DNA of 64,000 bases from JAICMB01 sp035295125. GTDB lineage: Bacteria; Acidobacteriota; Terriglobia; Bryobacterales; Bryobacteraceae. Below are positions 15,959 to 24,820 of the stretch, in pieces. The notes under the pieces were generated by a model. It made no database searches. It worked only from the letters and a program-made list of their open reading frames with translations, and was not told the DNA's origin. The DNA is taken from the NCBI GenBank assembly GCA_035295125.1, contig DATGJP010000088.1:163239-227238 (forward strand), read 5' to 3'. Position numbers and translations under genes: made by a program. Each line of letters starts with the position of its first letter. The stretch's first letter is position 1.

Positions 15959-16948
15959 ATGAGCCGGAGTTCAAGCTGTAAACTCAGAACAGTGCGCTTC
16001 TCACTTTTCTGCTGTCTGATCATCGCGTCAATGTTCGTCCTCTCCGCCGCCGAGCCCGTCCGCATTATCTTCGATACCGACCTCGGTAACGACGTCGACG
16101 ATGTCCTGGCCCTCGCCGAACTCCACGCCTTCGAAACACGGGGCGAAGCGCGCATCCTGGCCGTCACCGTCACCAAGGACAACCGCTGGGCGCCCATCTT
16201 CATCGACATGCTCGACACTTTCTACGGCCGTCCGAACATCCCGATCGGCATGGTGAAGAACGGCAAAACACCCGACGATGGGAACTACACGCGCCAGGTG
16301 GCAGCGAACTATCCGCATCACCTGAAGGATCCCGCCCGGCTTCCGGACGCCGTCGACCTCCTGAAGAAGACGCTCGCCGACCAACCCGACGCCAGCGTCG
16401 TTATCGTCCAGGTCGGATTCAGCACCAACCTTGCCCGCCTCTTGGAGGCCCCCGGCGGCCGTGAACTAGCCGCCCGCAAAGTTCGGCTGCTGTCGATCAT
16501 GGGAGGCGATTTCCGCTCCCGAGGCTTCAAGGAATACAACATCGTCACCGACATTCCCTCGGCACAAAAACTGTTCCGTGACTGGCCGGGCCGCATCGTG
16601 GCCAGCGGTTTCGACATCGGCGAAAGCATCGCCTACCCGGCCCGAAACATTGCGGCGGACTTCCAGTACATCGAGCATCATCCCGTGGCCGACGCCTATC
16701 GAGCCTACAAACCCATGCCCTACGATGAACCGCTCTGGGATCCGACCGCGGCCCTCTATGCCATACGCCCTGACGAGGGTTATTTCGGCACGTCGCCTGC
16801 CGGCACCATTACGGTGGACAACCAAGGCGTCACCTCTTTCAGTCCAGCGGCCAATGGAAAACACCACTACCTGACGATCAACGAAGCGCAAACGGCCCGC
16901 ATACGCGAAGCAATATCGCTCCTGGTCAGCGAACCTCCGAAGCAATGA
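15959..16948 (+). CDS. Secreted inosine-uridine-type nucleoside hydrolase
   Basis: A 329-residue N-ribohydrolase that would split the base from the sugar of a nucleoside. A basic start and hydrophobic stretch (about 12-30) form a signal peptide ending near VLSAAEP, so it is probably periplasmic or secreted. The calcium-binding family signature reads DTDLGNDVDD just after the signal (family pattern DTDxGxDxDD). Later blocks are VIVQVGFSTNLARLL, LLSIMGGDF and IVASGFDIGE. Length is normal for the family. It overlaps the next gene by four bases (ATGA), pointing to a two-gene operon. The exact nucleoside is not readable from sequence. Confidence 0.88.
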   Translation: MSRSSSCKLRTVRFSLFCCLIIASMFVLSAAEPVRIIFDTDLGNDVDDVLALAELHAFETRGEARILAVTVTKDNRWAPIFIDMLDTFYGRPNIPIGMVKNGKTPDDGNYTRQVAANYPHHLKDPARLPDAVDLLKKTLADQPDASVVIVQVGFSTNLARLLEAPGGRELAARKVRLLSIMGGDFRSRGFKEYNIVTDIPSAQKLFRDWPGRIVASGFDIGESIAYPARNIAADFQYIEHHPVADAYRAYKPMPYDEPLWDPTAALYAIRPDEGYFGTSPAGTITVDNQGVTSFSPAANGKHHYLTINEAQTARIREAISLLVSEPPKQ

Positions 16949-17604
16949 CTCGAATCGTCCTTCTGGCGGTAATGGTCTGTGTTCCCGTCGCGTCTCAGGA
17001 AGTGTACTCCTGGCCCGACACCTACCTCGCCCGTGTGGAGGCGCTTGCCCTAATCGAAACTCTCAATGCCGAGGTACTGGCCAGCCGAAGCGCGACCCTA
17101 ACCCTGGAAGCCTGGTGCCGGGACCACCGGTTAGCCACAGCCCCCAAGGTTACAGCCACCCTCGTCAAAGGAACCTCAATAACGGCGACCGCCGAACAGA
17201 GAGAACGTCTCCAGGTCACGCCTGGGGATGAAGTGAAATACCGCCGAGTACAGCTCCGCTGTGGGACTCGGATCCTGTCGGAAGCGGATAACTGGTATGT
17301 TCCCAGCCGCTTAACCGCCGAAATGAATCGTTTGCTTGAAGCTACGGATACGCCTTTCGGAAAGGCGGTCCAGCCCCTCGAACCCTACCGGCAGACCTTT
17401 TCCGTGAAACTGCTTTGGTCACCGCTCCCCGATGGCTGGGAGCTCGAGCACACCCCATCGAAAGCCGGTTTCGGCGGGGCGTTCACCATCCCACGAGCCC
17501 TTTTCGAACACCGGGCACTCCTCTACACCCATAACCACACGCCGTTCTCGGAGGTCGACGAGGTTTACCAAGGCCAACTTCTGGCGTTCCCGCCCCCTCG
17601 CTAA
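16945..17604 (+). CDS. Secreted chorismate-lyase-fold (UbiC-like) protein
   Basis: A 219-residue protein with a short signal peptide (about residues 1-18, IVLLAVMVCVPVASQ). The mature part resembles the chorismate lyase / UTRA fold: a SATLTLEAWC segment, then LQVTPGDEVKYRRVQLRCG, then a LSEADNWYVPSRLT strand and a TDTPFGKAVQ turn followed by RQTFSVKLL. True chorismate lyases are cytosolic, so a secreted version next to a secreted nucleoside hydrolase is odd and its substrate is unknown. Fold assignment is by pattern only and is less secure than for its neighbours. Confidence 0.6.
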   Translation: MTRIVLLAVMVCVPVASQEVYSWPDTYLARVEALALIETLNAEVLASRSATLTLEAWCRDHRLATAPKVTATLVKGTSITATAEQRERLQVTPGDEVKYRRVQLRCGTRILSEADNWYVPSRLTAEMNRLLEATDTPFGKAVQPLEPYRQTFSVKLLWSPLPDGWELEHTPSKAGFGGAFTIPRALFEHRALLYTHNHTPFSEVDEVYQGQLLAFPPPR

Positions 17605-17613
17605 AGATTCCCC

Positions 17614-17653
17614 TTGATTACCGAGATGAGATGCAGTATGATCATCTCGATAA
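17614..17653 (+). promoter_or_regulatory. Sigma-70 promoter overlapped by an inverted repeat (candidate PadR operator)
   Basis: TTGATT (17614-17619) and TATGAT (17637-17642) are 17 bases apart, a good housekeeping promoter. An inverted repeat overlies it: TTACCGAGATGA (17618-17629) pairs with TCATCTCGATAA (17642-17653), twelve-base arms with one mismatch. The downstream genes encode a permease and a PadR-type repressor. A repressor bound here would block both promoter boxes, so this is the likely autoregulatory operator. Confidence 0.6.
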
Positions 17654-17675
17654 CCGATAGGAGCCGCCGTCGACT

Positions 17676-20339
17676 ATGCGAATCCAGCACTGGATGTACG
17701 AATTGCCGTTGCGTTTCCGGTCCCTCTTTCACCGTCAGCGGGTGGAACAGGAGCTCGACGATGAATTGCAGTATCACCTCGATTGCAAGATTGACGAATA
17801 CGTCACCCGAGGCCTCGCGCCCCGGGAGGCCCGCTATGCCGCTATGCGCGACATGGACGGCCTGGCGCAGCGCAAAGAAGAATGCCGCGACGCCCGTCAT
17901 GTAAATGCGATCGAGAACACCATCAGGGACATCCGTTACGCCCTGCGCGTCCTGGTCAAATCGCCCGGCTTCACAGTGGTCGCGATTGTGACGCTCGCCA
18001 TGGCCATCGGTGCGAATGCCATCGCGTTCGGAATCATGAACGGTTTGATCCTGCGTCCCCTCAACGTGCCCAACTCTGAAAACCTCTGGGGTATTTCGTA
18101 CGGTGACGGCTCGAGTTGGCACTCCTATCCGAACTACGCCGACCTGCGCGACCGCAACCGCAGCTTCGAAGACGTCGCCGCTTTCACATTTGCATTCGCG
18201 GGCATGGACATCGGCAAGGACCCCATCGTTGCGAACGGTTTCTCAACCACCGGCAACTACTTTGATGTGCTCGGAATCCAGCCTTACCTGGGCCGTTTCT
18301 TTCACAGCTCCGACGAGCATGGCCCCAACAGCGCTCCGTACCTCGTGCTGACCTGGGCTTATTGGCACGCGCATTTTCAAGACGACCGAAACGTGATCGG
18401 CCGCACGGTCCGCATCGACAAGCACCCCTTTACTATCATTGGTGTCGCGCCGCGGTCCTTCCAGGGGACCGTGATGTTCGTGTCTCCCGATTTCTTTATG
18501 CCGATTGTGAACCATCAGCAGGTCGAAGCAGAGTTCCGCCTCGACGCGCGCGGTAACGAGCGTGCCATCTTCGAGTTATTCGGACATCTGAAGCCTGGAG
18601 TGACGCGGGCGCAGGCTCTCGCCGATATGAACTCCATAGGCGCCGGGCTCAAGAAAACGTATCCCAACCAGTTCGCTAATAACTCATCGAACCTGTGGCG
18701 TCCCGGGCTGAGCGCATTCGGTGGCGCCGCGCGGGCGTTTGCCGGCGGCGTGATGATGCTCGCGGCCCTCATCCTGATCGCGGCTTGCATGAACCTCGGC
18801 AACCTCTTTGGCGCCCGTGCCGCCGACCGTTCCCGCGAGGTCGCCCTACGCCTCGCGATCGGTGCAACCCGCGCCCGCATTCTCCGGGGACTCTTGACCG
18901 AAGCTGTTCTGCTTGCGCTCGCCGGAGGCGCCGTGGGATTGCTGGGGAGTGTTGTGCTCCTCGAAAAACTAAGCCTCTGGCAGCCCTTCGGAGGCGCTCC
19001 CGTTCATATCCCGGTGACACCCGATGCGCGAATCTACTTCGTCGCGCTGGCGCTTGCGTTGGTCAGCGGATTCCTGTTCGGCATTGTCCCCGTTCGCCAG
19101 GTGCTGAGAACCGATCCGTATCAGGTCATAAAGGCGGGATCCCGTGGCCCCGCTCTGCGTCGCATCAGTGTTCGCGACGTGTTGCTCGCGGTCCAGATCG
19201 CCCTCTGCGCGGTCCTGGTCACATCATCTATGGTCGCTTTGCGCGGACTGGTACGTTCGCAGCACAGCGATTTCGGCTTCGAGCCTCGTAACACCATTCT
19301 CGTTTCAACGAATCTCGCGATGGTCGGCTATAACGCTGAACAAACCGTCGCAATGCAGAAGCGCATGATTGAAGCCGTGGAGACGATTCCCGGCGTAGAA
19401 CACGCCGGATTGGTGAACAATTATCCACCCCTGGTGTACGCTTCCGCGGTCAAGGTCAGCATCTTCAAAGACGAGACCCGCGATCTGATCCCGGCGAATG
19501 TCGCCGCGCGTACCTATCCTTATGACGTGTCTCCCCGCTATTTCGCGGCTGCCGGCACAAGGCTGTTAGCGGGCCGCGATTTCACCTGGCACGATGATCG
19601 GAACGCCCCTCGCGTGGCCGTAGTCAACCGGGAATTCGCCGTCAGGATGTTCGGCTCCGTCGCCGGCGCGGTCGGCGAGCATTACAGGCTTCAGAGCGGA
19701 GCGCGCGTCGAGGTGGTGGGCGTCGCCGAGAACGGGAAATATCTCAGCCTTACCGAGGATTCGCAGCCGGCAATGTTTCTTCCGGCGGTCCAATCACCGC
19801 TCAGCGCCTCGTTCCTGATCGTACGCTCGACTGGGGACCAGCAGCAACTGTCGGAGAACATCCGAGCCAAAATCCATGGACTCGAAACGGCGCTCCCGGT
19901 CGACACGAATTCGTGGAATGCCTATCTCGAAATCGTATTGTTCCCCGCGCGCGCTGCGACCATGGCGCTCGGCGTACTTGGCGCATTGGGAGCCATTCTC
20001 TCCATCACCGGTATCTTTGGAATGGCTTCGTATTCGGTGAGTCGCCGTTTGAAGGAGCTGGGCATCCGGCTTGCACTCGGCGCGCGACGCAACGAAGTTT
20101 TACGGACCGCCTTGGGGCGCTCTTTCAAAGTTCTCGCTTTTGGTTCGGTCGTGGGCTTGATTCTGGGAATACTCGCCAGCCGCGTGTTGGCGTCCATCGT
20201 CTACCAGGCCACGCCCCGCGATCCCATCGTACTAACCGCCGTCGTAGTGGCCATGGGGCTGCTCGGGTTGGTGGCGACCTGGATACCCGCCCAACGCGCG
20301 CTGTCGCTCGATCCCTTGACCCTGCTGAGAGAGGACTAA
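17676..20339 (+). CDS. MacB/FtsX-like orphan permease (ADOP family) with N-terminal PadR-associated domain
   Basis: An 887-residue member of the acidobacterial duplicated orphan permease family. The first ~90 residues are a charged helical domain (QRVEQELDDELQYHLD) typical of the long ADOP form that is paired with PadR regulators. Two repeated units follow, each with a MacB-type periplasmic domain and an FtsX-type membrane domain. The first helix reads FTVVAIVTLAMAIGANAIAF, the first FtsX block has REVALRLAIGATRARIL and the last has KELGIRLALGARRNEVL. No ATPase gene is adjacent, as is usual for these orphans. It is followed after three bases by a PadR gene and preceded by a promoter with an overlapping inverted repeat. 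The transported substrate is unknown. Confidence 0.9.
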   Translation: MRIQHWMYELPLRFRSLFHRQRVEQELDDELQYHLDCKIDEYVTRGLAPREARYAAMRDMDGLAQRKEECRDARHVNAIENTIRDIRYALRVLVKSPGFTVVAIVTLAMAIGANAIAFGIMNGLILRPLNVPNSENLWGISYGDGSSWHSYPNYADLRDRNRSFEDVAAFTFAFAGMDIGKDPIVANGFSTTGNYFDVLGIQPYLGRFFHSSDEHGPNSAPYLVLTWAYWHAHFQDDRNVIGRTVRIDKHPFTIIGVAPRSFQGTVMFVSPDFFMPIVNHQQVEAEFRLDARGNERAIFELFGHLKPGVTRAQALADMNSIGAGLKKTYPNQFANNSSNLWRPGLSAFGGAARAFAGGVMMLAALILIAACMNLGNLFGARAADRSREVALRLAIGATRARILRGLLTEAVLLALAGGAVGLLGSVVLLEKLSLWQPFGGAPVHIPVTPDARIYFVALALALVSGFLFGIVPVRQVLRTDPYQVIKAGSRGPALRRISVRDVLLAVQIALCAVLVTSSMVALRGLVRSQHSDFGFEPRNTILVSTNLAMVGYNAEQTVAMQKRMIEAVETIPGVEHAGLVNNYPPLVYASAVKVSIFKDETRDLIPANVAARTYPYDVSPRYFAAAGTRLLAGRDFTWHDDRNAPRVAVVNREFAVRMFGSVAGAVGEHYRLQSGARVEVVGVAENGKYLSLTEDSQPAMFLPAVQSPLSASFLIVRSTGDQQQLSENIRAKIHGLETALPVDTNSWNAYLEIVLFPARAATMALGVLGALGAILSITGIFGMASYSVSRRLKELGIRLALGARRNEVLRTALGRSFKVLAFGSVVGLILGILASRVLASIVYQATPRDPIVLTAVVVAMGLLGLVATWIPAQRALSLDPLTLLRED

Positions 20340-20342
20340 TTC

Positions 20343-20684
20343 ATGAGCAGACCATCTGATCTCGTTCAGGGAACCCTGGACCTTCTTCTGTTGAAAATCC
20401 TCGCCCTCGAGCCTCTGAACGGCTGGGCGATAAGCCAGCGCTTGAAGCAAGTCTCGGGGGACATTCTGCAGGTGAGCGATGGGTCGCTATATCCCGCTCT
20501 CCACAAACTGGAACAGCAAGGCTGGATCACCGCCGAGTGGAAGGCCACAGAGAACAACCGCCGGGCGAAATTCTATTCGCTGACCCGGCTCGGCCGCGGA
20601 CAATTGGAAAAGGAAGCGGCTAACTGGACCCGTCTCTCCGACGCCATATCCAACGTAGTCCGCCTCGATTACCCCCAGCTTTAG
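20343..20684 (+). CDS. PadR-family transcriptional regulator
   Basis: A 113-residue winged-helix regulator of the short PadR class. The N-terminal QGTLDLLLLKIL, the recognition region around SDGSLYPALHKLEQQGWI and the wing RRAKFYSLTRLGRGQL are characteristic. It begins three bases after the permease stop codon, so the two are co-transcribed. PadR proteins usually repress their own operon until a ligand binds, and the inverted repeat at 17618-17653 is the obvious candidate target. The ligand is unknown. Confidence 0.93.
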   Translation: MSRPSDLVQGTLDLLLLKILALEPLNGWAISQRLKQVSGDILQVSDGSLYPALHKLEQQGWITAEWKATENNRRAKFYSLTRLGRGQLEKEAANWTRLSDAISNVVRLDYPQL

Positions 20685-20798
20685 GCTGCCAAGGGTCATA
20701 AGATTCTGAAATAGCGGCGATGAGCCTGCTCCACCTCGGGCGGATTGTTACCGTTTCGTGCGACTCGAGCGGAAACCTCCGGACGGGCATAGTGATCT

Positions 20799-20814
20799 AT
20801 CACCCGAGGGTGAT
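20799..20814. promoter_or_regulatory. Perfect palindrome just upstream of the oxidoreductase start
   Basis: ATCACCC-GA-GGGTGAT is a perfect seven-base inverted repeat with a two-base centre, ending one base before the ATG at 20816. It covers the ribosome binding site region. It could be an operator or a hairpin that masks translation. No matching regulator gene is adjacent other than PadR. Confidence 0.4.
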
Positions 20815-20815
20815 C

Positions 20816-21508
20816 ATGAAAATCGGTATTATTGGCGCCGGAAATATCGGCGGAACTCTAACGCGGCGGTTCCGCGCGCTGGGACATGATGTCGCGGTCG
20901 CAAACTCGCGAGGGCCTGAGTCGCTAGCCGGGCTGGCTGCCGAGAGTGGGGCAAAGCCGGTCGATGTCACCGCGGCGGTCCGTGGCAAGGATCTCATCGT
21001 TGTCACGATTCCGCTGAAGAACGTTACCGAGCTCCCGCCGAATTTGTTCAAGGAAACCTCGAAGGATACGGTGGTAGTGGATACGGGGAACTACTATCCC
21101 AGAGAACGCGACGGCCGCATTGATGAGATCGAAAACGGGGTGCCGGAAAGCCGCTGGGTGGAGCGGCAACTGGGCCGGCCGGTGATCAAGGCATTCAACA
21201 ATATTCATGCCGAGCATCTCATGAATCGCGGAAATCGAAATGGCGGCCCGCGCATCGCATTACCGGTGTCAGGCGACGATCCGGTCGCTAAGGCCAAGGT
21301 GATGCGGCTGGTGAATGAACTGGGGTTCGATGCGGTGGATGCCGGAAGTCTGGATGATTCCTGGCGGCAACAGCCGGGATCTCCTGTTTACGCCGCGGAC
21401 CTGGATGCCGCGGGTGTGCGGCGCGCGCTTCAGGAGGCCCACCGCGAACGTACCCCGGAGTGGCGGGCGACGCAAAACAGTCCGGGTACGTATCAGAAAC
21501 CGGCATAG
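20816..21508 (+). CDS. F420-dependent NADP oxidoreductase-like protein
   Basis: A 230-residue Rossmann-fold protein. The ATG at 20816 is chosen because MKIGIIGAGNIGGTL is the dinucleotide-binding GxGxxG strand at its normal place. The frame upstream to 20720 has no homology. The next block, VANSRGPESL, carries the Asn-Ser-Arg that favours NADP, followed by DLIVVTIPL and VVDTGNYYP. The family includes NADPH:F420 reductases and related proteins that may not use F420. Whether this organism makes F420 cannot be judged from this window. A short palindrome abuts the start codon, and the gene stands alone between PadR and a small hypothetical gene. Confidence 0.82.
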   Translation: MKIGIIGAGNIGGTLTRRFRALGHDVAVANSRGPESLAGLAAESGAKPVDVTAAVRGKDLIVVTIPLKNVTELPPNLFKETSKDTVVVDTGNYYPRERDGRIDEIENGVPESRWVERQLGRPVIKAFNNIHAEHLMNRGNRNGGPRIALPVSGDDPVAKAKVMRLVNELGFDAVDAGSLDDSWRQQPGSPVYAADLDAAGVRRALQEAHRERTPEWRATQNSPGTYQKPA

Positions 21509-21547
21509 CCCCGCCGAGCGGGATGGGCGCGGACGTTAAAATGGAAT

Positions 21548-22105
21548 TTGCCATTCGATCCAAACGCTTACGGGCGTGAAATTCGTGACATTCTGGAACT
21601 CGACGGGGGCGGCGAACGCCTGATTCCCCTGGTGGCGGACCGCTGCTCGTCGGAGGCGGCGCGCGAGCGGCTGCTTAAACAGAAACCTCTAACATTGTTT
21701 CCAAATGCCCCCGCTCCCGAGGCCGCGCTTGCCGGTCTATGGCTCTATTTTTCCTGTTTCGAGGAGAGTCACTCCATTGCTCAGGACATCGCCGGCGGGG
21801 AAGGGAGCTTCTGGCACGCGATTCTGCACCGTCAGGAGCCGGACTCGGGAAATTCCGCGTATTGGTTCCGCCGCGTGGGCACACACGCGATCTTTCCGGC
21901 CCTGCTGGATACCGCGCGCGAGATTGTAGAACGATACCCCGAAGCCGAGTTCCGGTTCGGCCCGCAGTGGGATCCGTTCGCGTTCATCATGTTCTGTGAG
22001 CGGGCGCGTCAGCAGCCCGGTTCAGCGTCGGAGAGAGCGGCGCTCGAAATCCAACGCGCTGAGTGGCAGTTGCTGTTCGATTATTGCGCGAGGCCGCGAA
22101 CGTGA
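21548..22105 (+). CDS. Conserved hypothetical protein, 185 residues
   Basis: A soluble, mildly acidic protein with a TTG start and no signal peptide or membrane helix. Recognisable stretches are ILELDGGGERLIPLV near the start, ALAGLWLYFSCFEESHSIAQ in the middle and an aromatic-rich FRFGPQWDPFAFIMFCE near the end. I do not recognise a known family. The middle histidine and glutamate residues could be functional. Its stop codon overlaps the GTG start of the membrane-fusion protein (GTGA), so the two are probably co-expressed. Confidence 0.65.
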   Translation: MPFDPNAYGREIRDILELDGGGERLIPLVADRCSSEAARERLLKQKPLTLFPNAPAPEAALAGLWLYFSCFEESHSIAQDIAGGEGSFWHAILHRQEPDSGNSAYWFRRVGTHAIFPALLDTAREIVERYPEAEFRFGPQWDPFAFIMFCERARQQPGSASERAALEIQRAEWQLLFDYCARPRT

Positions 22106-23337
22106 GAATCACCATCCGGAGGCGCACGCTTGCGCTCCTCATGCTGATTGGGGTGGCGGTCGTGATCGCCTGGGGCATCAAGCGTAAGGCAACGCCGCCG
22201 CAAGTGCCATTCGTCAAGGTGACGCGGGAGACAATCCGCAGCATGTTGAACACAAACGGTAAAGTGGAGCCGATTGACTGGGCGGCGGCGCGCGCGGAGC
22301 GCCAGGGTGTGATCGAGTCAGTCTTTATTCATCGCGGACAGAACGTCGCCGAAGGGGAGCAACTCGTCAAGCTGAATGATCAAGCCGCCACGGCATCGCT
22401 CGCGAGCGCGGAAGCGCAGATTGCCGGGGCGCGGGCCGAACTCCGCGTGCTGCAGGAGGGCGGGTTGGCGCCGCAGCGGACCGAGATCGAAAATGAACTG
22501 GCGAAAGCCCAGTTGGACCTGCAACAGGCAGAGAAGACATTGGGAGAAGCGCAGCGGTTGTATGCGAAGCAGGCTGGAACCAAGGTGGACGTCGATAACG
22601 CCCAGGCACAGGTCAATTCGCTGAAGGAGCAGATCGAGGGGTTAAAGAAACGGCGCGGCAACCTGGTGGATCCGCAACAGCGCTCGGCAGGGCAGGCGAA
22701 GCTGCAGGAGGCTCTGGCGGCTGCCGAACTCGCCAAGCACAACCTGGCCTTGAGCATCATCCGGTCACCGATCGCCGGTACGGTTTACGATTTCGATCAA
22801 AGAATCGGGAGTTTCGTGAATCCGGGCGACACGATTGCGAAGGTCGGGCGTCTGGATCGTGTTCATGTCATCGTTTATGTCGACGAGCCCGATCTCGGTC
22901 GGTTGGCGATCGGCATGCCCGTTTCGATCACCTGGGATGCCATGCCGGGCCGGCAGTGGAAGGGAGCCGTGGACAAGCTTCCGACGCAGGTTGTATCCCT
23001 GACTAACAGTACGAGGCAGGTCGGCGAAGTGAGCTGCGACGTTCGCAATCCCGACCATGACCTGCTTCCTGGTACGAACATCAATGCCGAGATCCAGTCG
23101 AAGGTGGTGCCGGACGCGCTCGTAATTCCGAAGCAGGCATTGCGCCGCGATGGCGCGCAGTATGGCGTTCTGCTGTTGAATTCCGACGAGCGCGTAGTAT
23201 GGCGTCCGGTGCAGCTCGGCGTCTCGAGTTTCACGACTGTGCAGTTGGTGAAGGGCGTTTCCGACGGGGATTCCGTCGCACTGCCGATGGACAAACCTAT
23301 CAAGGACGGGGCGCGCGTCGAAGCAGTTTACCCATAG
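22102..23337 (+). CDS. Membrane-fusion / periplasmic adaptor protein (HlyD/MacA-like)
   Basis: A 411-residue adaptor. GTG at 22102 is chosen as start because it overlaps the preceding stop (GTGA) and gives a short basic N-terminus before a membrane helix (LALLMLIGVAVVIAW). The family parts follow in order: a barrel-sandwich half (VIESVFIHRGQNVAEGEQLV), a long alpha-helical hairpin from about residue 95 to 220 (Ala/Glu/Gln rich, includes KTLGEAQRLYAKQ), the returning lipoyl half (SIIRSPIAGTVYDF), a beta-barrel domain (VHVIVYVDEPDLGRL) and a C-terminal domain. Such proteins link an inner-membrane pump to an outer channel. No pump gene is adjacent on this strand, so its partner is unknown. Confidence 0.88.
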   Translation: MRITIRRRTLALLMLIGVAVVIAWGIKRKATPPQVPFVKVTRETIRSMLNTNGKVEPIDWAAARAERQGVIESVFIHRGQNVAEGEQLVKLNDQAATASLASAEAQIAGARAELRVLQEGGLAPQRTEIENELAKAQLDLQQAEKTLGEAQRLYAKQAGTKVDVDNAQAQVNSLKEQIEGLKKRRGNLVDPQQRSAGQAKLQEALAAAELAKHNLALSIIRSPIAGTVYDFDQRIGSFVNPGDTIAKVGRLDRVHVIVYVDEPDLGRLAIGMPVSITWDAMPGRQWKGAVDKLPTQVVSLTNSTRQVGEVSCDVRNPDHDLLPGTNINAEIQSKVVPDALVIPKQALRRDGAQYGVLLLNSDERVVWRPVQLGVSSFTTVQLVKGVSDGDSVALPMDKPIKDGARVEAVYP

Positions 23338-23353
23338 ATAGTAGGATAAGAAC

Positions 23354-24811
23354 GTGACTGATCTGGCCTCTGCCGCACTGGATGCGGCGATGCGGCCTGG
23401 CGTCGTCTACGCTGATGTTCGCGTGGTTGAGACCAGGGACCGCAGTCTGTCGACAAAGAACGGCCGCCCGGGCAATATTTCCTGCGGGGAGTCGATTGGT
23501 GTCGGTATTCGCGTGCTTGCGGAAGGGTGTTGGGGATTCGCGGCCACGGACGACTTGACACCCGAAGGCCTCCAATCGGCGGCGGCGCTGGCGATTTCCA
23601 TTGCGCGGGCGAGCGCGCTGACGAAGAAAAAGGACCTTGAGCTTGCGCCCGAAGACAAACATGTGTCGACGTGGGTCTCTACCTGCGCGATCGATCCATT
23701 TTCGATCAGCGTAGAGGAACAGCTCGGGTTACTACTCTCTGTCGATGCCGAGCTCCGGAAGAATCGGGAAGTCACACTGGCCGAGGCATCGCTGCATTTC
23801 GAACGGGCGCGACAGGTTTTTGCGTCATCGGCGGGAAGCATGATTGATCAGACCCGCACAACGACGGGAGGCGGCTATGAAGCGCACTGCTTCAAGGGCG
23901 ATGAGATTCAAAAGCGCTCGTATCCGAACTCATTTGCCGGGCAGTATCAGCTCAAGGGCTACGAGCTGATCCATGAGTTGGAGCTGCTGAAGCACGCTCC
24001 GCGTGTCGCCGAGGAAGCAGTGGCTCTGCATTCCGCGGAACAGTGCCCGGAGGGTGTGTTCGACTTGATTCTCGACTCCAGCCAACTGGGGCTGCAGATT
24101 CACGAATCGATTGGGCACCCTATCGAGCTGGATCGCGTTTTGGGGTCGGAGGCGAATTACGCGGGCATGAGTTTCCTGACGCTCGACAAGTTGAATAACC
24201 TGCGGTATGGGTCGGACATCGTCAATGCGGTGTGCGATGCACGCGAAGAGCACGGTCCCGGATTGGGGACATTCGCTTTCGACGACGAAGGTGTTCCGGC
24301 GCAGTGCACTCCGATTATCCGGGCCGGTGAATTCGTCGGGTATATGACGTCGCGCGAGACCGCGGCAGCGATTGGCGCGACGCGTTCTAATGGCACCATG
24401 CGGGCGGATAGCTGGAATCGTCTGCCGTTGATACGCATGACCAATGTGAGCCTGCTTCCGGGTGAGCAGTCGCTGGACGAGGTTTTCGGCGGTGTGGATC
24501 ACGCAATTTACATGGAGACCAACAAGAGCTGGTCGATTGACGACAAGCGCTACAATTTCCAGTTCGGATGCGAGGTGGGCTGGGAGATTCGCAACGGGAA
24601 GCGAGTCCGCATGCTGAAGAATCCGACATACAGCGGCATCACCACTGAGTTCTGGAACTCCTGTGAGGCGATTGCCGGGCGCGACCACTGGACTCTGTGG
24701 GGCGTCCCGAACTGCGGGAAGGGTCAGCCTGAGCAGGTGATGGGAACCGGGCACGGAGCCAGCCCGGCGCGATTTCGCGCGATCAGGGTTGGGACAGGAT
24801 ACGCCGGATAG
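23354..24811 (+). CDS. tldD: TldD-family metalloprotease
   Basis: A 485-residue protein of the TldD/PmbA family. The zinc-site motif HESIGH is at residues 250-255 (HExxxH), within QIHESIGHPIELDRVLG, which identifies the catalytic TldD-type subunit. Other family blocks are the N-terminal VYADVRVVETRDRSLS region and the C-terminal MLKNPTYSGIT segment. TldD acts as a heterodimer with TldE and degrades unfolded peptides or matures small peptides. The partner gene follows after nine bases. Start is a GTG. Length matches the family. Confidence 0.93.
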   Translation: MTDLASAALDAAMRPGVVYADVRVVETRDRSLSTKNGRPGNISCGESIGVGIRVLAEGCWGFAATDDLTPEGLQSAAALAISIARASALTKKKDLELAPEDKHVSTWVSTCAIDPFSISVEEQLGLLLSVDAELRKNREVTLAEASLHFERARQVFASSAGSMIDQTRTTTGGGYEAHCFKGDEIQKRSYPNSFAGQYQLKGYELIHELELLKHAPRVAEEAVALHSAEQCPEGVFDLILDSSQLGLQIHESIGHPIELDRVLGSEANYAGMSFLTLDKLNNLRYGSDIVNAVCDAREEHGPGLGTFAFDDEGVPAQCTPIIRAGEFVGYMTSRETAAAIGATRSNGTMRADSWNRLPLIRMTNVSLLPGEQSLDEVFGGVDHAIYMETNKSWSIDDKRYNFQFGCEVGWEIRNGKRVRMLKNPTYSGITTEFWNSCEAIAGRDHWTLWGVPNCGKGQPEQVMGTGHGASPARFRAIRVGTGYAG

Positions 24812-24820
24812 CGGCTCGAA

